Source: Takakia lepidozioides
Lineage: Eukaryota; Streptophyta; Takakiopsida; Takakiales; Takakiaceae
Length of the DNA stretch: 64,000 nucleotides
Assembly: GCA_030704615.1 (NCBI GenBank)
Contig: CM060733.1
Coordinates: forward strand, 14,136,001-14,200,000
Reading direction: 5' to 3'
Shown: positions 11,312-22,225 of the stretch, piece after piece
Numbering within the stretch: the stretch's first letter is position 1
How the letters are laid out: each line of letters opens with the position of its first letter
Notes under the pieces: model-generated
What the model was told of the DNA's origin: nothing
The model's input: only the letters and a program-made list of their open reading frames with translations
Databases searched by the model: none
Translations under genes and position numbers: made by a program

Positions 11312-12016
11312 GGCTGAACGCAGTTCTTCAACGGGAACGGATGGAGTCTGTCCGAACGCTCTCTATCGAAGCCGGGAAAGAATGATTATGCATCCGCCGG
11401 CTCATCGTTTCCAATCGCATGCCGCAGGATGTGGATCAAGTGCGGGCAGACGTAGCACACCAACAGGGGTACGTTTTCCACCATTGTCTGCATGACGGCC
11501 TTGATCAGACCATGGAGGTGCACCGCCCATCCCACTCGTTCCCCACTGGCTGCCCGGACGAGCATCCATGCTTGACGTTCGGCTATACACCACGCATTGT
11601 GGGCGAGAAAAACGATATACGTGAGCGCGTTGTCTCTGGGTGCGGTGCACGAATCCACTCTCCACAGGCCCACGCTGACGTATCCATCTTCCAACACCCT
11701 GGTGTCACCGTCCCGCACCGCATCGACTTCGTCAAACGCGATCGAATTTGCCAACCCAAATATTTCTGCCACTAGCGTCGGCGTCAACTTTATCTCGCGC
11801 CCGCGAAAGGTTGCACATATGGTTGCAACGTCCAATCCACGTAACGTTTCCATGCACCAGTTGGGACGGAAATACCACCAGTTGATTCGTAATACAAACT
11901 CGCACAACCCCATTGTCCTTAGGTCTCTTACGTCATACTCTTTCGTATGGTGAGACCACCGACAAACATCCCAGGGTTGTTTGAAACAGACTCGCATTCG
12001 TCTCATTGCTCGAGGA
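11312..12016. mobile_element. 705-bp insertion in the left X copy
   Basis: The right X copy lacks this block: there the sequence runs directly from GTAGTTTGTTA into AGTTTCCATAG. In the left copy the block is flanked by TGTTA at 11307-11311 and 12017-12021, a 5-bp target duplication. The insert has no visible terminal inverted repeats, LTR or poly-A, and is almost filled by one open frame. Confidence 0.7.
11386..12006 (-). CDS. 206-codon hypothetical, possible plant transposon-type domain
   Basis: An uninterrupted frame from ATG to stop. The segment 'WYFRPNWCMETLRGLDVATI' followed by FRGREIKLTPTLVAEIFGLA resembles the layout of the N-terminal domain found in putative plant transposon/retroelement proteins, where 'G+ I x f x p x x I a x x f g L' recurs. 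I base this on the pattern only. The middle is tryptophan-rich ('VGLWRVDSCTAPRDNALTYI') and the end is hydrophobic ('LVCYVCPHLIHILRHAIG'). It fills the 705-bp insertion and is GC-richer than the surrounding X sequence. It could be a captured gene piece rather than an intact gene. Confidence 0.45.
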   Translation of the reverse strand: MRRMRVCFKQPWDVCRWSHHTKEYDVRDLRTMGLCEFVLRINWWYFRPNWCMETLRGLDVATICATFRGREIKLTPTLVAEIFGLANSIAFDEVDAVRDGDTRVLEDGYVSVGLWRVDSCTAPRDNALTYIVFLAHNAWCIAERQAWMLVRAASGERVGWAVHLHGLIKAVMQTMVENVPLLVCYVCPHLIHILRHAIGNDEPADA

Positions 12017-12205
12017 TGTTAAGTTTTCATGGTGACAGTTTGGGGGTCATAGTACTTTGTGAAGTGATTTGTGTAGATCCAACATCATGACGCACATGCA
12101 AATAATTTTTACTACAATGTTCCAAAGAGTAAGCAAAGAGGAAGGTGAATTTGCATTGAAACACCCAACAGACTCGGTTATTAGACAACAGATTCGTATG
12201 AGGTC

Positions 12206-12835
12206 ATGGAGAGAAAAAATTCAAAGATTCTGAAGCGGCAGTTGGACAACCTAGGACTGAATAACAAAGCAACATTGCAAATCAAGCAAAAAGAAGATAA
12301 TCATGATAATTCAAGACATAAAAAACAAGAGGAAAATACACCAACTGGTTTGCTTCTCATCTGTAGCCTCCCATCTACGCAGATGTAAAAAGATATCATA
12401 CCTTGAGTATAGCCTTGAATTACCTCAAGACTTTTAACAAGAAACCTGGAAAAGTTTACGGCCCATATGACAAATTGAGCAGACGGTCATTGGCAGAATG
12501 GTTTTCACCACAAGGAGTGCTGAAAGAAAAATCCAGACAAGCCATAGAAAGAATGACTACATTTCTTGTTGCTACCATACGCTTCTCAATTATGAATAAT
12601 AATCAAGGTTAATAGGTCCAGATAATGTATATTTGTTGAAGACACTTTGGGGAATGCTAGAACGTGGACGTGGCCCCGTGAACGTGTGAGCGTGGGCTCA
12701 CAGTCCAGCTCAGCCGCGGACATAATCATGGAAGATGTTGGGCCTAATACCGTGGATGTACACCTATATTCGCGGAGATATGTAACATCTATAAGAGAAA
12801 TACATTCTGTAGAGATTTTGTTTCCCTATTTCCGA

Positions 12836-12871
<36 letters not shown>

Positions 12872-13089
12872 GAATGGTTTTTTGACATGGTTCCTCTCTT
12901 TGACAGCAAAAAATTGTTGATATATATGAGAGAAGAAAGACAAAGTATTACACAACAACCTTAAAGGAGATGATGACTGCAAAAGGTATGGAATTGACAA
13001 TCACACAAGAGATGGATCACCAACGGAAGTAGCTCTTCTCTGGCTTTATAAAGCAACTTCGCATAACAGATCCTACATTTGGGCTTTGA
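12206..13089 (+). pseudogene. Element X gene Z, left copy
   Basis: Three coding blocks conserved with the right copy are separated by probable introns. Block one (12206-12388) is lysine/asparagine-rich ('KEDNHDNSRHKKQEENTPTG'). Block two (12403-12612) contains KPGKVYGPYDKLSRRSLAEW and KSRQAIERMTTFLVATIR. Block three (about 12905-13089) ends PTFGL-stop. Conserved blocks with mostly conservative changes suggest a protein once under selection. In the left copy a TAG at 13030-13032 replaces a CAG kept in the right copy, so this copy is truncated. I do not recognise a domain. The small basic middle block could bind DNA, which is a guess. Confidence 0.5.
12836..12868. repeat. (TA)n microsatellite
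   Basis: A run of about 16 TA units lies in the intron-like space of gene Z. The right copy has only a short, interrupted version at the matching place, so it expanded in the left copy. Confidence 0.9.
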
Positions 13090-13109
13090 TTTCTAAGCAA
13101 TTTTTTATT

Positions 13110-13760
13110 TTATTTTATTTTAGTATTTTAGTATTTGGGTAGATGTCGTGATGATCGTCGGCGATCATCATTTCCGCTCTGATCTTCGGGTTTGAGTTTT
13201 AATTTTTAATTTTTTTAGGCCGGTAGTAGATGCTATGATCGTCGACGATCATCACTTTCACTCTGATTTTTGAGTTTTTATTTATTTTATTTTTATATTT
13301 TTATATTTGGGTAGATGTCGTGATGAATGTCGACGATCATCATTTCTGTTCTGATTTTTTAGTTTTATTATTATTGGGCCGACATTTGGGTAAATGTCAT
13401 GATCGTTGACGATCATCATTTTTACTCTATTTTTTAGGTTTTTTAATTAATTAATTATTTTTTTTGGCCTGATATTTTAGTAAACGTGCTGATCGTGGAC
13501 GATCATCACGTTTGCTCTAATTTCTGAATTTAGTTTGGTTTAGTTTAATTTTTAGTTTTAGTTAATTTAGTTTAGTTTAGTTTTTATTTTATTTATTTTA
13601 TTTTTGTTGACATTTGGGTAGATGTCATGATCGTCGACGATCATCACTTCTGCTCTGAATTCTGAGTTTTATTGTTTGTTTGTTTGTTTTTTTTTTTTTG
13701 GTACATTTGGGTAGATATCATGATCGTCGACGACCACGGCTTTTGCTTTGATTTCTTGAA
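13110..13760. repeat. Palindrome array of element X, left copy
   Basis: About seven degenerate units of 80-140 bp. Each has an AT-rich spacer of (ATTTT)n type followed by 'ATTTGGGTAGATGTCATGA' and the core GATCGTCGACGATC, which is its own reverse complement. The cores lie near 13150, 13229, 13325, 13403, 13487, 13628 and 13720, with perfect cores at about 13229 and 13628. The array sits between the 3' ends of genes Y and Z. The same array is found in the right copy at 61590-62560. Confidence 0.88.
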
Positions 13761-14189
13761 CGAAACAACTTGATGTTACGAGCATCACAAGATCGGGGGA
13801 TCCGAGCAAATTATATGAATGCTTATAATATGAATTGAGTGTTGAGGTTGTCTGTCTTCAAGTACAACATTCAAAAGTGCAGTGTCTCAATTGAGTTGCA
13901 GCAGCACTTTGAAATCTCGTCAAGTCTGATTTTCTGTGGTTGAAGTCTAATTTTATAGAGTTGGTTTATAATGTCTTAGATCAAGTTTGAAGTTAGTAAA
14001 CAACTCTACCAACCAACCACTGCATTGGTTTGTCCTCTAACCTATGCTAACCAAGGCCCAATTTTACATGCCACACTGGACATTCATTAATCTTCTAAAT
14101 CTTCGCTAAATCGAAATATTATAACTAGCCATGTTAACTCATTTGAGCTATTTATTGAGAGGAAGGAATTGGATTGTTAAAAAGAAGTA

Positions 14190-17050
14190 TGTTTATAGTG
14201 CAAATCTTATCTTCTCATGTGGTTGTGTGGTATCTGTTTCATTCTGAAGATCTCTAGTTCCACCAGTTTTCTTTCTTTTCCTTGGAGGCTTCCCAATTGC
14301 CGCAGGTCCCAAAATCTGTACTAAAATATCGCATGATGTTGGATCCACCAGACATTTTGAATTTGCTAAGAAACTCATCTAATAAAATCTTTATCACTGC
14401 TTGGTGCACGATGAGATCCATTTTGTAAGGACTTTGTCTCCTAACATGTAGTTCTGAACACCTTTATAATCGTCGTCGAAATGCTCTGGAGTGGTGTAGA
14501 AAATGAGTTGCGCCATTGTCCTTAATGGTATGGAAGTATCCATGGATTCGAAAACATGTTTTTCATGTTCATTCCGTCGTGTGTCTTTTTACCCGAAATG
14601 CCTCAATGAACTATTTTAGGCCTCTGTTTTTAATGCCATGGTTAGCGCCAGAAGCCATTTGGAAATACAAGTATGGACTGCTCAATGAGTCCAAGGTCAC
14701 TTGATTAACTGATGCAAGTTTGCAATAAATAGTCATGTTGTTTTTAACGCTTTTGCAAGCATCCTCTTTGCTACCAAACACCTCGATATCTGTTGATGCT
14801 GGAAGGTTTAGGTCAAATTGACGTCAGTCACTCTCCAACAACCTGCATGAGAAACAGCCCCTCTTGCTAATTATTGTATGGGTAAGATTTTCGAACCAAT
14901 AGCCGCACAGCTCGGCAGAATTTGCGTGTCCTAAAAACTCTATAATAGTATACGACATCAAACCGATAGCTGTCTTCAACGATAGACACATTGCAAATCG
15001 ACCTGTAATCTAGTTGGACGCAAAGCGTACATCTCGACGAGTATATTGACGCAGATTTGATTTTTGGGACTAAGTGTCATTTGCATTTTTTTTCGAGGTA
15101 TCGATGAGCTTCAACCAGGTGTGTAAGCGGTGGTTACCATCCCATACATAGAACATCCGATTCTTCAACCATGCCCAATTTGCATCCACTTCGCAATCTG
15201 CATCAAAGTCATTGCTTACATGTTGCCACCCCGCTCGTATCTCATCTGTCACCAATGCAAGAGTCTTCTGCTCATCTGTGGGGACCAAAAAGAATAATCC
15301 ACGACCTTTCACATACCCATTCGTTAAAAAATATTCTTTCAATGCATCCCATGCGATACCGCATTTCGGGATTCAATGGGATGAGAATGAGAATCTTACG
15401 AGTTCAAGTCCACCATAGCATTAGTCTCAATTTTTTTTCTTTTCACTCTGAAACTGTACTCATAAATCGATGGTCATAGCCAATGCGTCGCTAAGTAACC
15501 AATACCCACTACATTTATTGGAAACACATGTTGTAACAACTGGCACGACAATATGAAGGATATGGCTTCAGCCGCAACCCACATCTCAGAAGATGGATCA
15601 CGATTTTGTAAAGCGACTGTTTGACGATTGTAACACAATAAAATAGCCTAACAGTACCTGCTGAAATATGATGACTTTACAAGCAAAACGAGTTTTCACA
15701 GAGTTATTCAATTTCTGAGGACGAGGCTTAAAATCCATACCTATTGAATTCCATTGTTGACACCATTTGCCTGAACAAATCCATACAAACATATTAGACT
15801 AAATTTGTGTCACGTGAAAAAGACTATATCATATCTGTGTATGAAAATATAATATACTTCTCCAATTTTCTCATTAATGTTCGTAGAATATTGACATGTT
15901 TTCCTTAGTGCGTGCCCTTGAATAAACACCTTCAAAAAAAAAAAAAAAAAAAAAAAAAACTAGATCGGCCAGCACTTCACATGCAACAACCATTTTTAGC
16001 CCAATAGTCATGGTTCCCAAACTTATGCCATCTAAAGAATTTTGTTTGTGAGGTCGAACATGTCAAAGAGTGCACGAAGTTGAAGTCATTGTTTTGGCAG
16101 TAGGATAGGAGTCACTTAAGAGGAACTATTTTCTGCAAAAAAATTCCCAAGCCATAGATTATGAAACCTGGAAGAGAGAACTTCTTGGCAGGAAGAAAAA
16201 TCTGCAGCATTCTCTTCTGGATATTGGAGTCTCATGGTTAGGCTGCACTCAGTGGTATCCTTGGCCTTGAACAATTCGATATTTATATGTCTTAATTCCC
16301 AATTTGTAATAAAAAAAATTGATTACCATTGTAAAGGTGTCCGCCTCAAGTACTCCAAACCTCATAAACCACAAGCTTGTTATATAGTACTCAGATGGAA
16401 GTATCTTTGACAATGAGCAATATTAAGTCATCGAGAAATGCTTTTTGGTGCTCATGTTTTTTGTAAGACACTTGATTTTTGAAAAATTGAGAAATAATAC
16501 TTGGTGCAACCTTAGTGCGTTTTTTGTGCGACTGTCTATCACTGAATTCATGAGATGCGGGGTTTATGCGTGAAACAAAGTCAAGTTCAAAAGTGTACTG
16601 ATCATCTTTGCATGCTCTTTTTCAGTGTACTTCTTCATTGCAGTGGTGCCAAGTAACTTATTGTACATGATAATGCCTTTCCTTACCCTTAGTCTTGTTA
16701 GTCAAAACCTCACGACCACAATAGGCAAGAAAACACAAAAAACATCAAAGTACCTATGCTCAATCGAAAGCAATGGGCTCGTCGTTTTGAGTAGCAAAGA
16801 ATGTCCATGGCACCGATTTCCATCCATATGGAGTCCACATAATAACTTGTTGATGTAGGAGTACAAGTTGTTTTTGTTGCCAAATCTGTTTGTACTTGTT
16901 GATTAAGTCCACTGCTTGATGATACACATTGGATCTAGGAAACATTATGAGGGTTAACTTCAACATGTGAACTATTATCAACCTTAAGTAGTTGGACATG
17001 GTTGGTCTCATTTGCGCCCGACTCCATAACTTCCATTTCTATCACTTGTT
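14190..17050 (-). pseudogene. Element X gene Y, left copy
   Basis: Several minus-strand blocks match the right copy in order. They start with the N-terminus ('MEVMESGANETNHVQLLKVD', about 17030), then 'EMWVAAEAISFILSCQLLQH' (about 15590), 'ILVEMYALRPT' (about 15020) and 'GFMSYTIIEFLGH' with 'STDIEVFGSKEDACKSVKNN' (about 14900-14780). The last block is 'AAIGKPPRKRKKTGGTRDLQ' (14193-14378), a basic stretch. The segment at 15070-15342 encodes 'ANWAWLKNRMFYVWDGNHRL', a D-G-N-H-R motif like that of ParB/sulfiredoxin-type domains. Stops and frameshifts occur in most blocks. The product is unrecognised. Confidence 0.5.
14522..14525. other. Unoccupied TTAA target site matching PB2 insertion
   Basis: The sequence around this TTAA (GCGCCATTGTCC-TTAA-TGGTATGGAAG) is the uninterrupted counterpart of the two flanks of the piggyBac-like element at 55005-59146. 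It shows the pre-insertion state of that site. Confidence 0.88.
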
Positions 17051-18498
17051 GTGATTCAACATGCAAGAATAATCCCACATCCTAAGTAGGATGGGTGGCC
17101 ATTGTTTCACATTCGTAGATCCTGCTGGGTCCCATAAAACTCACAATACTAAATAGGCAAGAAAGATCCCATATCCTAAATATGATGACTCGATTATATT
17201 CTCAAATCCATGGAGACACAAGATCTCACTGACCTCTAAAAGCTGTTGGCTTTCCACGGATCTTGGAGACAATGGGTCCCACCGTATTTACACTATCTTT
17301 AACTAAACCACTTGACTTCCCTCATTGAGCTTAGTTTCACATTTCATAGTCTGAATGGCAAGTAACTTCTAAACATCTTACAAACCAAAAAGCTCAACAA
17401 ACATAAGAAGAGGACAACAACACAATTGGAGATAGCTAGCTGTAGTAAGGAGGACAATCAATTATTCTTGAAGGCGGCCCAACGTGCAAGAATATCAAAG
17501 AGCTTGTAACAGAAATAATGGCTATCTATATGAAGTTGCCAACCCTAGCCCATTATCCGGATTCTATTTATTCGCCAAGAAAATAATACCCGGCGTAAGG
17601 GTAGAATAAATTATGGTTTTTTATCCTTCAACTTACCTGCTCAACACTTATTGATATCCATGCTGATACTCTGTACTTATCCATATACCATCCCAATATT
17701 GGTATTTATCTGTCAATCATTCTTGGATGTGAGACACTTGTCTGGGTAGAATTCCATAATCTGGCAAATACGTGGAATCTGTCCACGGGGGACGGACCAA
17801 TAGAATATGTCATTAGGCCTTTACGTCTTTTTCTGATGGATTGGAAGGTGACCGAGTCAAAAACGTATATCGAAAAAGGATGACATTTCATAGAGTTGTT
17901 ATTCCTTTGTTTTTCCGTTTTTTGTTTTCGAGGAAATATCAGCCCCAACAATTAGAGCTCGAGGGGAGAAATCAATTCCTCAAGGGGCCAGGAAAACAAA
18001 CACGAGCAGAGCCTAGCCCCCAGGCATAGAGTGACAGCTTACAGGGGTTTGAACCCCAGACCCATAGGTACTCAATACGCAGGCTTATCAATAAGCCATA
18101 GCCTTTTTTTGCATTATTTTTAACTAGGGCTTCGCGTTGCTCCGCTCTATGACGACCTTTTAGAACAATGTTCATTTTGATTGAAAATATATTTTATGCG
18201 AAAACAAGAGGAACAATGTAAGAACTTAATGCAGGCATGCGATTTAACAGTATTTTCGCTCGATTCAGGCAGCGTCGGCTAAGTTTTGTTGGAAAAAAAA
18301 AAGGTACTGGAACAACCATTATTTAACCATCCCACGTTATTCAGGTTATGGCCATTAAAAAGCTGTTTATCTTCCAAATAAAAAGCAGTAGTCTTTAAGG
18401 GTGAAGTGACACCATAAGTTACGCGTGCTTCAACAAAAGTTTTTTTTTGTTTTTGTTTTTTTTTCGATCATTCTTACATGTTTTAATATATCTTGTGC
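17051..18498. other. Inner part of left X copy, with tRNA-like SINE segment
   Basis: No long open frame. Around 18035-18110 on the minus strand there is a tRNA-like block with a B-box (GGGGTTCAAACCCC) and an upstream A-box-like TGGCTTATTGATAAGC. Its counterpart is at 51735-51810. The remainder (poly-pyrimidine runs, CCATAAGTTACGC) matches the right copy up to about 18498, where similarity ends. Confidence 0.5.
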
Positions 18499-19000
18499 AT
18501 GTCATTCTCAGGCAATGGTTGCATTTGTTTTCATTGTTGTTGCATGGCTCTCCATACTTCCTAAACTTGTTATGTTTTCATTTTTGTTACACGATTGTTG
18601 CTATGGTGGTTGCGCTGCTCGTTGCGATGCTGGTTTTTGCACCGATGTTGGTTCTCACGATTTTTGGGAATGACAGAGTGACGACGAGCCCGGCACGCTG
18701 GTGGTATCATCGACAGCTCCAACTCGTCGCATGTTTGAATCGCCCAACTTGGGGCGAGAGGGCAAACTAAAACCTTCTGTTGGTGGACGGGAGGACTTGC
18801 AACGAGAGTACGACAGAATAGGCATTGGGGAGGTTGGTGCAGGCGGCATGGCAGGTGAAGGGCGTGAGGACATGAGGACAGCAGATCCGGCAATGGAGGT
18901 TGTTCATGCACATGTAGTCTTTGATTCTTCCTAGTTCCAAGGCTCCTTGGACATGCTTATAACACTCGCAGAGTTATTTTCCCTGCCTTTATTACTTTGA
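18499..19000. other. Unique sequence between X and PB1, possible exon fragment
   Basis: An open plus-strand segment at about 18677-18934 reads 'SDDEPGTLVVSSTAPTRRMF' then 'GREGKLKPSVGGREDLQREY' and is preceded by AG at 18676. It could be a gene fragment or exon. I do not recognise it, and nothing downstream continues it before PB1. Confidence 0.3.
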
Positions 19001-19004
19001 TTAA

Positions 19005-19941
19005 CCCCTAATGGACGAGTCGACCTGATTCGGGTCGATTGGATATTTCGACCGTCGGTGGGCCCCTTGGATGAATCTGGATGAAGATGGGCCCTGAACG
19101 AAAGTTGTAGCCTTTGAGATTCTGCGCCGGACAGAATTTATTGCACCCTAATTGGACAAATCTTGCGCCGTCAGGATTTTTTGAAGTGATGATGAGGACC
19201 CAAAATCCAATGGTTTCTGGCCCTCCACGGGCTTTGACCTAGCCACGTGGCAAGCAAAATGGGCGTCGGTGGCCCGATGCCGACAATCAGGTGCATGCAG
19301 GGTTGGCATGTCCGCCCGTGCGGACATGGGATGCCACCCCGTGGCCAGATGGGTGGCGGCAGCGTGGAAGGGGCTCTCTCTTTGCGCGCACAGAGTCTGG
19401 GTTCCTGGAGCTCGCATCGTGGCCCCTCTCGCATTTCCTTGTGCAGCTTTCACTTGATCTTCCGTGGATCGCCCGCATTCGCTTCGTAGGGGGGTGTATT
19501 TATGGGCTTCATTTTCAGGTCATGGCGACTTACCTCTCCCAAGCTCGAAGCGGCGGAAGCTGTTCCGTTTCCTGCTGTGTGTTCTAGACATTACAGCTCG
19601 GGGTGTGATTGCATTGACGCAGCTGTTAGGGCTAAGTGTTTGGCGTTTAGATTCTTGTGCCCTGCCGAATTTTCATTATAATGCAAGTTGTCATTTTTTC
19701 TTGCATGTCGTTTTGTGAAATGCTTTTATGCATTTGGGCTCTGTGTTTTGTGTGGTAGGGGATGGTTGCAGGGGAGTGTGGTGTGTTGGGGTTTCATTTT
19801 GCAGCTGGTTTTGGAGAGTTTGCGAAATTCGCCGAGGTACATCCTTCTTTCTTGTGCTTGGGGAAGGTGGGCCATCTGCATTGATTCATCGTGAGGGCTT
19901 GCATTCATTTCCTGTGATCTCTGTCGGTCTCAGGGATTCGT
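19005..19941. other. 5' region of PB1 with hairpins
   Basis: Non-coding. Next to the terminus, TCGACC and GGGTCGA pair (19024-19044). Near 19305-19335 GCATGTCCGC pairs with GCGGACATG. A block reading GGCCCGATGCCGACAATCAG at 19271 recurs with one change at 20282, inside the coding region. The promoter cannot be defined from sequence alone. Confidence 0.45.
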
Positions 19942-20388
19942 ATGGCACCAAAGAGGAAGGACGCTCTTGTGCCTGAGCCACCGTCGCCCCCACCCGAGCT
20001 TGCAGCTGCCGCGAAGGTTATAAGGGAGTGGGCGCTTGAGGAGCAGCACTGCACTCCCGAGCAGTGCAAGGTAATATTGGGGTGTCTGTCTCCTGCCTTC
20101 CTCTGTAGTTTGCCTCCACCGCCGTTCGCCAATCGCTGGCCTCGCCACCCTCGTCCTCATAATTTTCGCTTTTTGTTTAGACGCCACGTGGCTCTAGTTC
20201 TTGGTTGGAGAGAGAGAAGAGAGGAAGGTGATAAGGAGGGGTTTAGTGACGCTGTGAATCCTGTTTTGAGATATGATGTCTGGCCCGATGCCGACAGTCA
20301 GGCGTCTGAAGGAGTTGGCTCGTGCAAAGAGGTCGGTTCCTGCAAGTGTGACAGCACCTCCCAAAGGTGTGGCGAGGAAAAAAAATAA
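19942..20388 (+). pseudogene. PB1 first open frame (transposase N-terminal region)
   Basis: The 148-codon frame starts 'MAPKRKDALVPEPPSPPPEL' and contains HNFRFLFRRHVALVLGWRER, matching HCAEILGWVDRKEEG-type sequence in the PB2 first frame (58138-58521). In both elements this frame lies one base out of register with the main transposase frame and overlaps it. It is either an N-terminal exon, a separate small protein, or the 0-frame of a frameshifted product. After about codon 113 this frame leaves the conserved part. Confidence 0.6.
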
Positions 20389-22225
20389 AGGAGTGGTGAA
20401 TTCGGGTGTTGTGGGATGTGTTGGCGGGCCTCTGGGTGCTGGGAGCATGCTTGCCGTCGGTCGGGTTGCTTTGGGGGACATGCATCCCAACACCGGTGCA
20501 CTGGTTCTTTTGGGTGAGGGGTCTTCTAATCCTGTTTTGGGCCACGATGAGGCCTCCTCCGACATGGACGAGGATTTTGAGGGTGACGATGGGTACATGG
20601 GCGACTCTGCTGACGAAGCAGACTAGGAAAACGAGGTGGTTGATATGGAGTGTGATGAGGAAATCTCGGCCGATTTTGTGGAGATGTTCAAGGCGAAGAC
20701 GTGGGAAACCAACGCAGGCTCTGACTTTGTGAGTGATAGAGCTGCATTTTTTGGCCCTCAACCTCGTCCCTGCCTGCCTGAGATGAAGGGCTCACATCCG
20801 ATTTGGCTTTTTGGTTTGTTTTGGAGGCGACAGGTGCTTGGGCGAATATGTAGGGAGTCCAATCGTTATGCTGCTGAACCTTTTGGTACGGGCACTCATG
20901 GGGGGCCTAGGTGGAAAGAGCTCACTGTTCCTGAGCTCAGGGCTTGGATTGGAGTCTGTGTCTTCCTGGGCATGAAGAAGTTGCCCCGAACACGATTTTA
21001 CTGGCAACACTCGGAGACATTCTTCGCTTGTCCTGTCATCCGCAAAGTGATGACTCGAGATAGGTATGAGGCCATACTCCGTTGTTTGCATCTTGTTGAC
21101 AACGCCACGTTGGTGGCAGATCGTAAGAGTCGGAATTATGATAAGCTCGGAAAGCTTAGGTGGGTGTGTGAGGAGATTGTGGATAGGTGTAAAAGTCTTT
21201 GGAATCTGAACAAAATGGTGACTGTCGACGAGGTGATGATCCGTTACACGGGGAAATACTCCCCAATTAGGATGTATATGCCTAAGAAACCATGCAAATG
21301 GGGCATCAAGGTGTGGGCCTTGGCTGACTTGGAGACTTCATATGTCTACGACTTTTCAGTGTATGCTGGTAAGAATGCAGGAGGGCCAGATGGCGAGAGG
21401 CAGAAAAGTGGGAAGGGAGAAGGTTATGATGTGGTCACCCGGCTGGCCGACGGGCTGCATGGTTTGGGCCATGTCATTGTGACTGATAATTACTTTACAG
21501 GGGTCCAGCTTCTATATGACATGGCCAAACTTGGCACTTGGGCCACTGGCACGGTAAGAGTGAATAGAAAGGGTCTCCCTCCCTCTTTGCTGAAAATGAA
21601 AAAATCCAAGACTGCCAAGCAAGGGCAGTCATGGTACAGGATGCATGAGTCCAGGGAGGTGGCTGCTGTGTTGTGGTAGGACAAGAAGGGTGTATTCTTA
21701 CTGTCATCTACAGCTAGGCCAACTTGCAGCCCTTCCTTTCCTGTGAATGTACGCCGTTTTGTGGGAAACCAGAGAGTGCCTGTGCCATCCGTACCTGCAC
21801 ATGTGCAATACCAAACGTACATGCGAGGGGTGGATGTGCAGGACCATCTTAGGGGTGCGTACAGCTTGCAGCTGCGCACAAAGAAGTGGTGGCATCGTCT
21901 GTTTTTTTTTCTTATGGATACCACGCTAGTGAATGCGTATATCTTGCATTCTGCAATGGAGAGAAGGAGGGGGCGTCGGGCCATGACCCATCTACAATTC
22001 AATCTGGCTGTGGCATATGGTTTGACAGGGGGTTGCTGCACTGACAACATTGACACCACAGGGGATTCAGAATGCACGTTTGTGCATCAGTGCCTTCACA
22101 CCACACGGCGGCGAGTGTGTATCATGTGCCATGTTCGTACTCACCATTACTGCCCCGGCTGCGATGGCAACCACTTGTGCCTTGGGCGGTGCTGGAATGA
22201 GGCACACCGGCATGCTTTGAGGTGA
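20273..22225 (+). pseudogene. PB1 piggyBac-type transposase (DDE_Tnp_1_7)
   Basis: One continuous frame broken by two TAG stops (20624-20626 and 21677-21679). The DDD residues of the piggyBac catalytic core are present: D in TVDEVMIRY (codon at 21227), D in IVTDNYFTG (21485) and D in GVDVQDH (21833). After the third, the helix-rich part and a C-terminal cysteine-rich domain follow (CIMCHVRTHHYCPGCDGNH, then CLGRCWNEAH), which in this family binds the terminal repeats. The first stop lies in an acidic linker; the second directly follows a tryptophan where PB2 reads 'AWMD'. All later parts remain in frame, so loss of function is recent or the stops are read through. Confidence 0.85.

Larger units (their letters stand above)
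11239..18498. mobile_element. Element X, left copy (inverted relative to 51327-63686)
   Basis: This stretch is collinear, in reverse complement, with 51327-63686. Matches run from the outer edge (TTGATGTGGATGAACAATTT at 11239 against 63686) to the inner edge (CATTCTTACATG near 18470 against 51345). The copies are visibly diverged by substitutions and many indels, so this is not an assembly fold-back. Each copy has gene Z pointing inward, a palindrome array, and gene Y pointing outward. I do not recognise the family. It may be two independent insertions or the long terminal inverted repeats of one very large element. The inner end of the left copy may be truncated, because the right copy has further AT-rich sequence inside that point. 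Confidence 0.85.

Noticed and set aside
19148-19718. Many overlapping open frames in the PB1 5' region
   Set aside because: GC-rich DNA gives chance frames on both strands. None matches the transposase or its PB2 counterpart.
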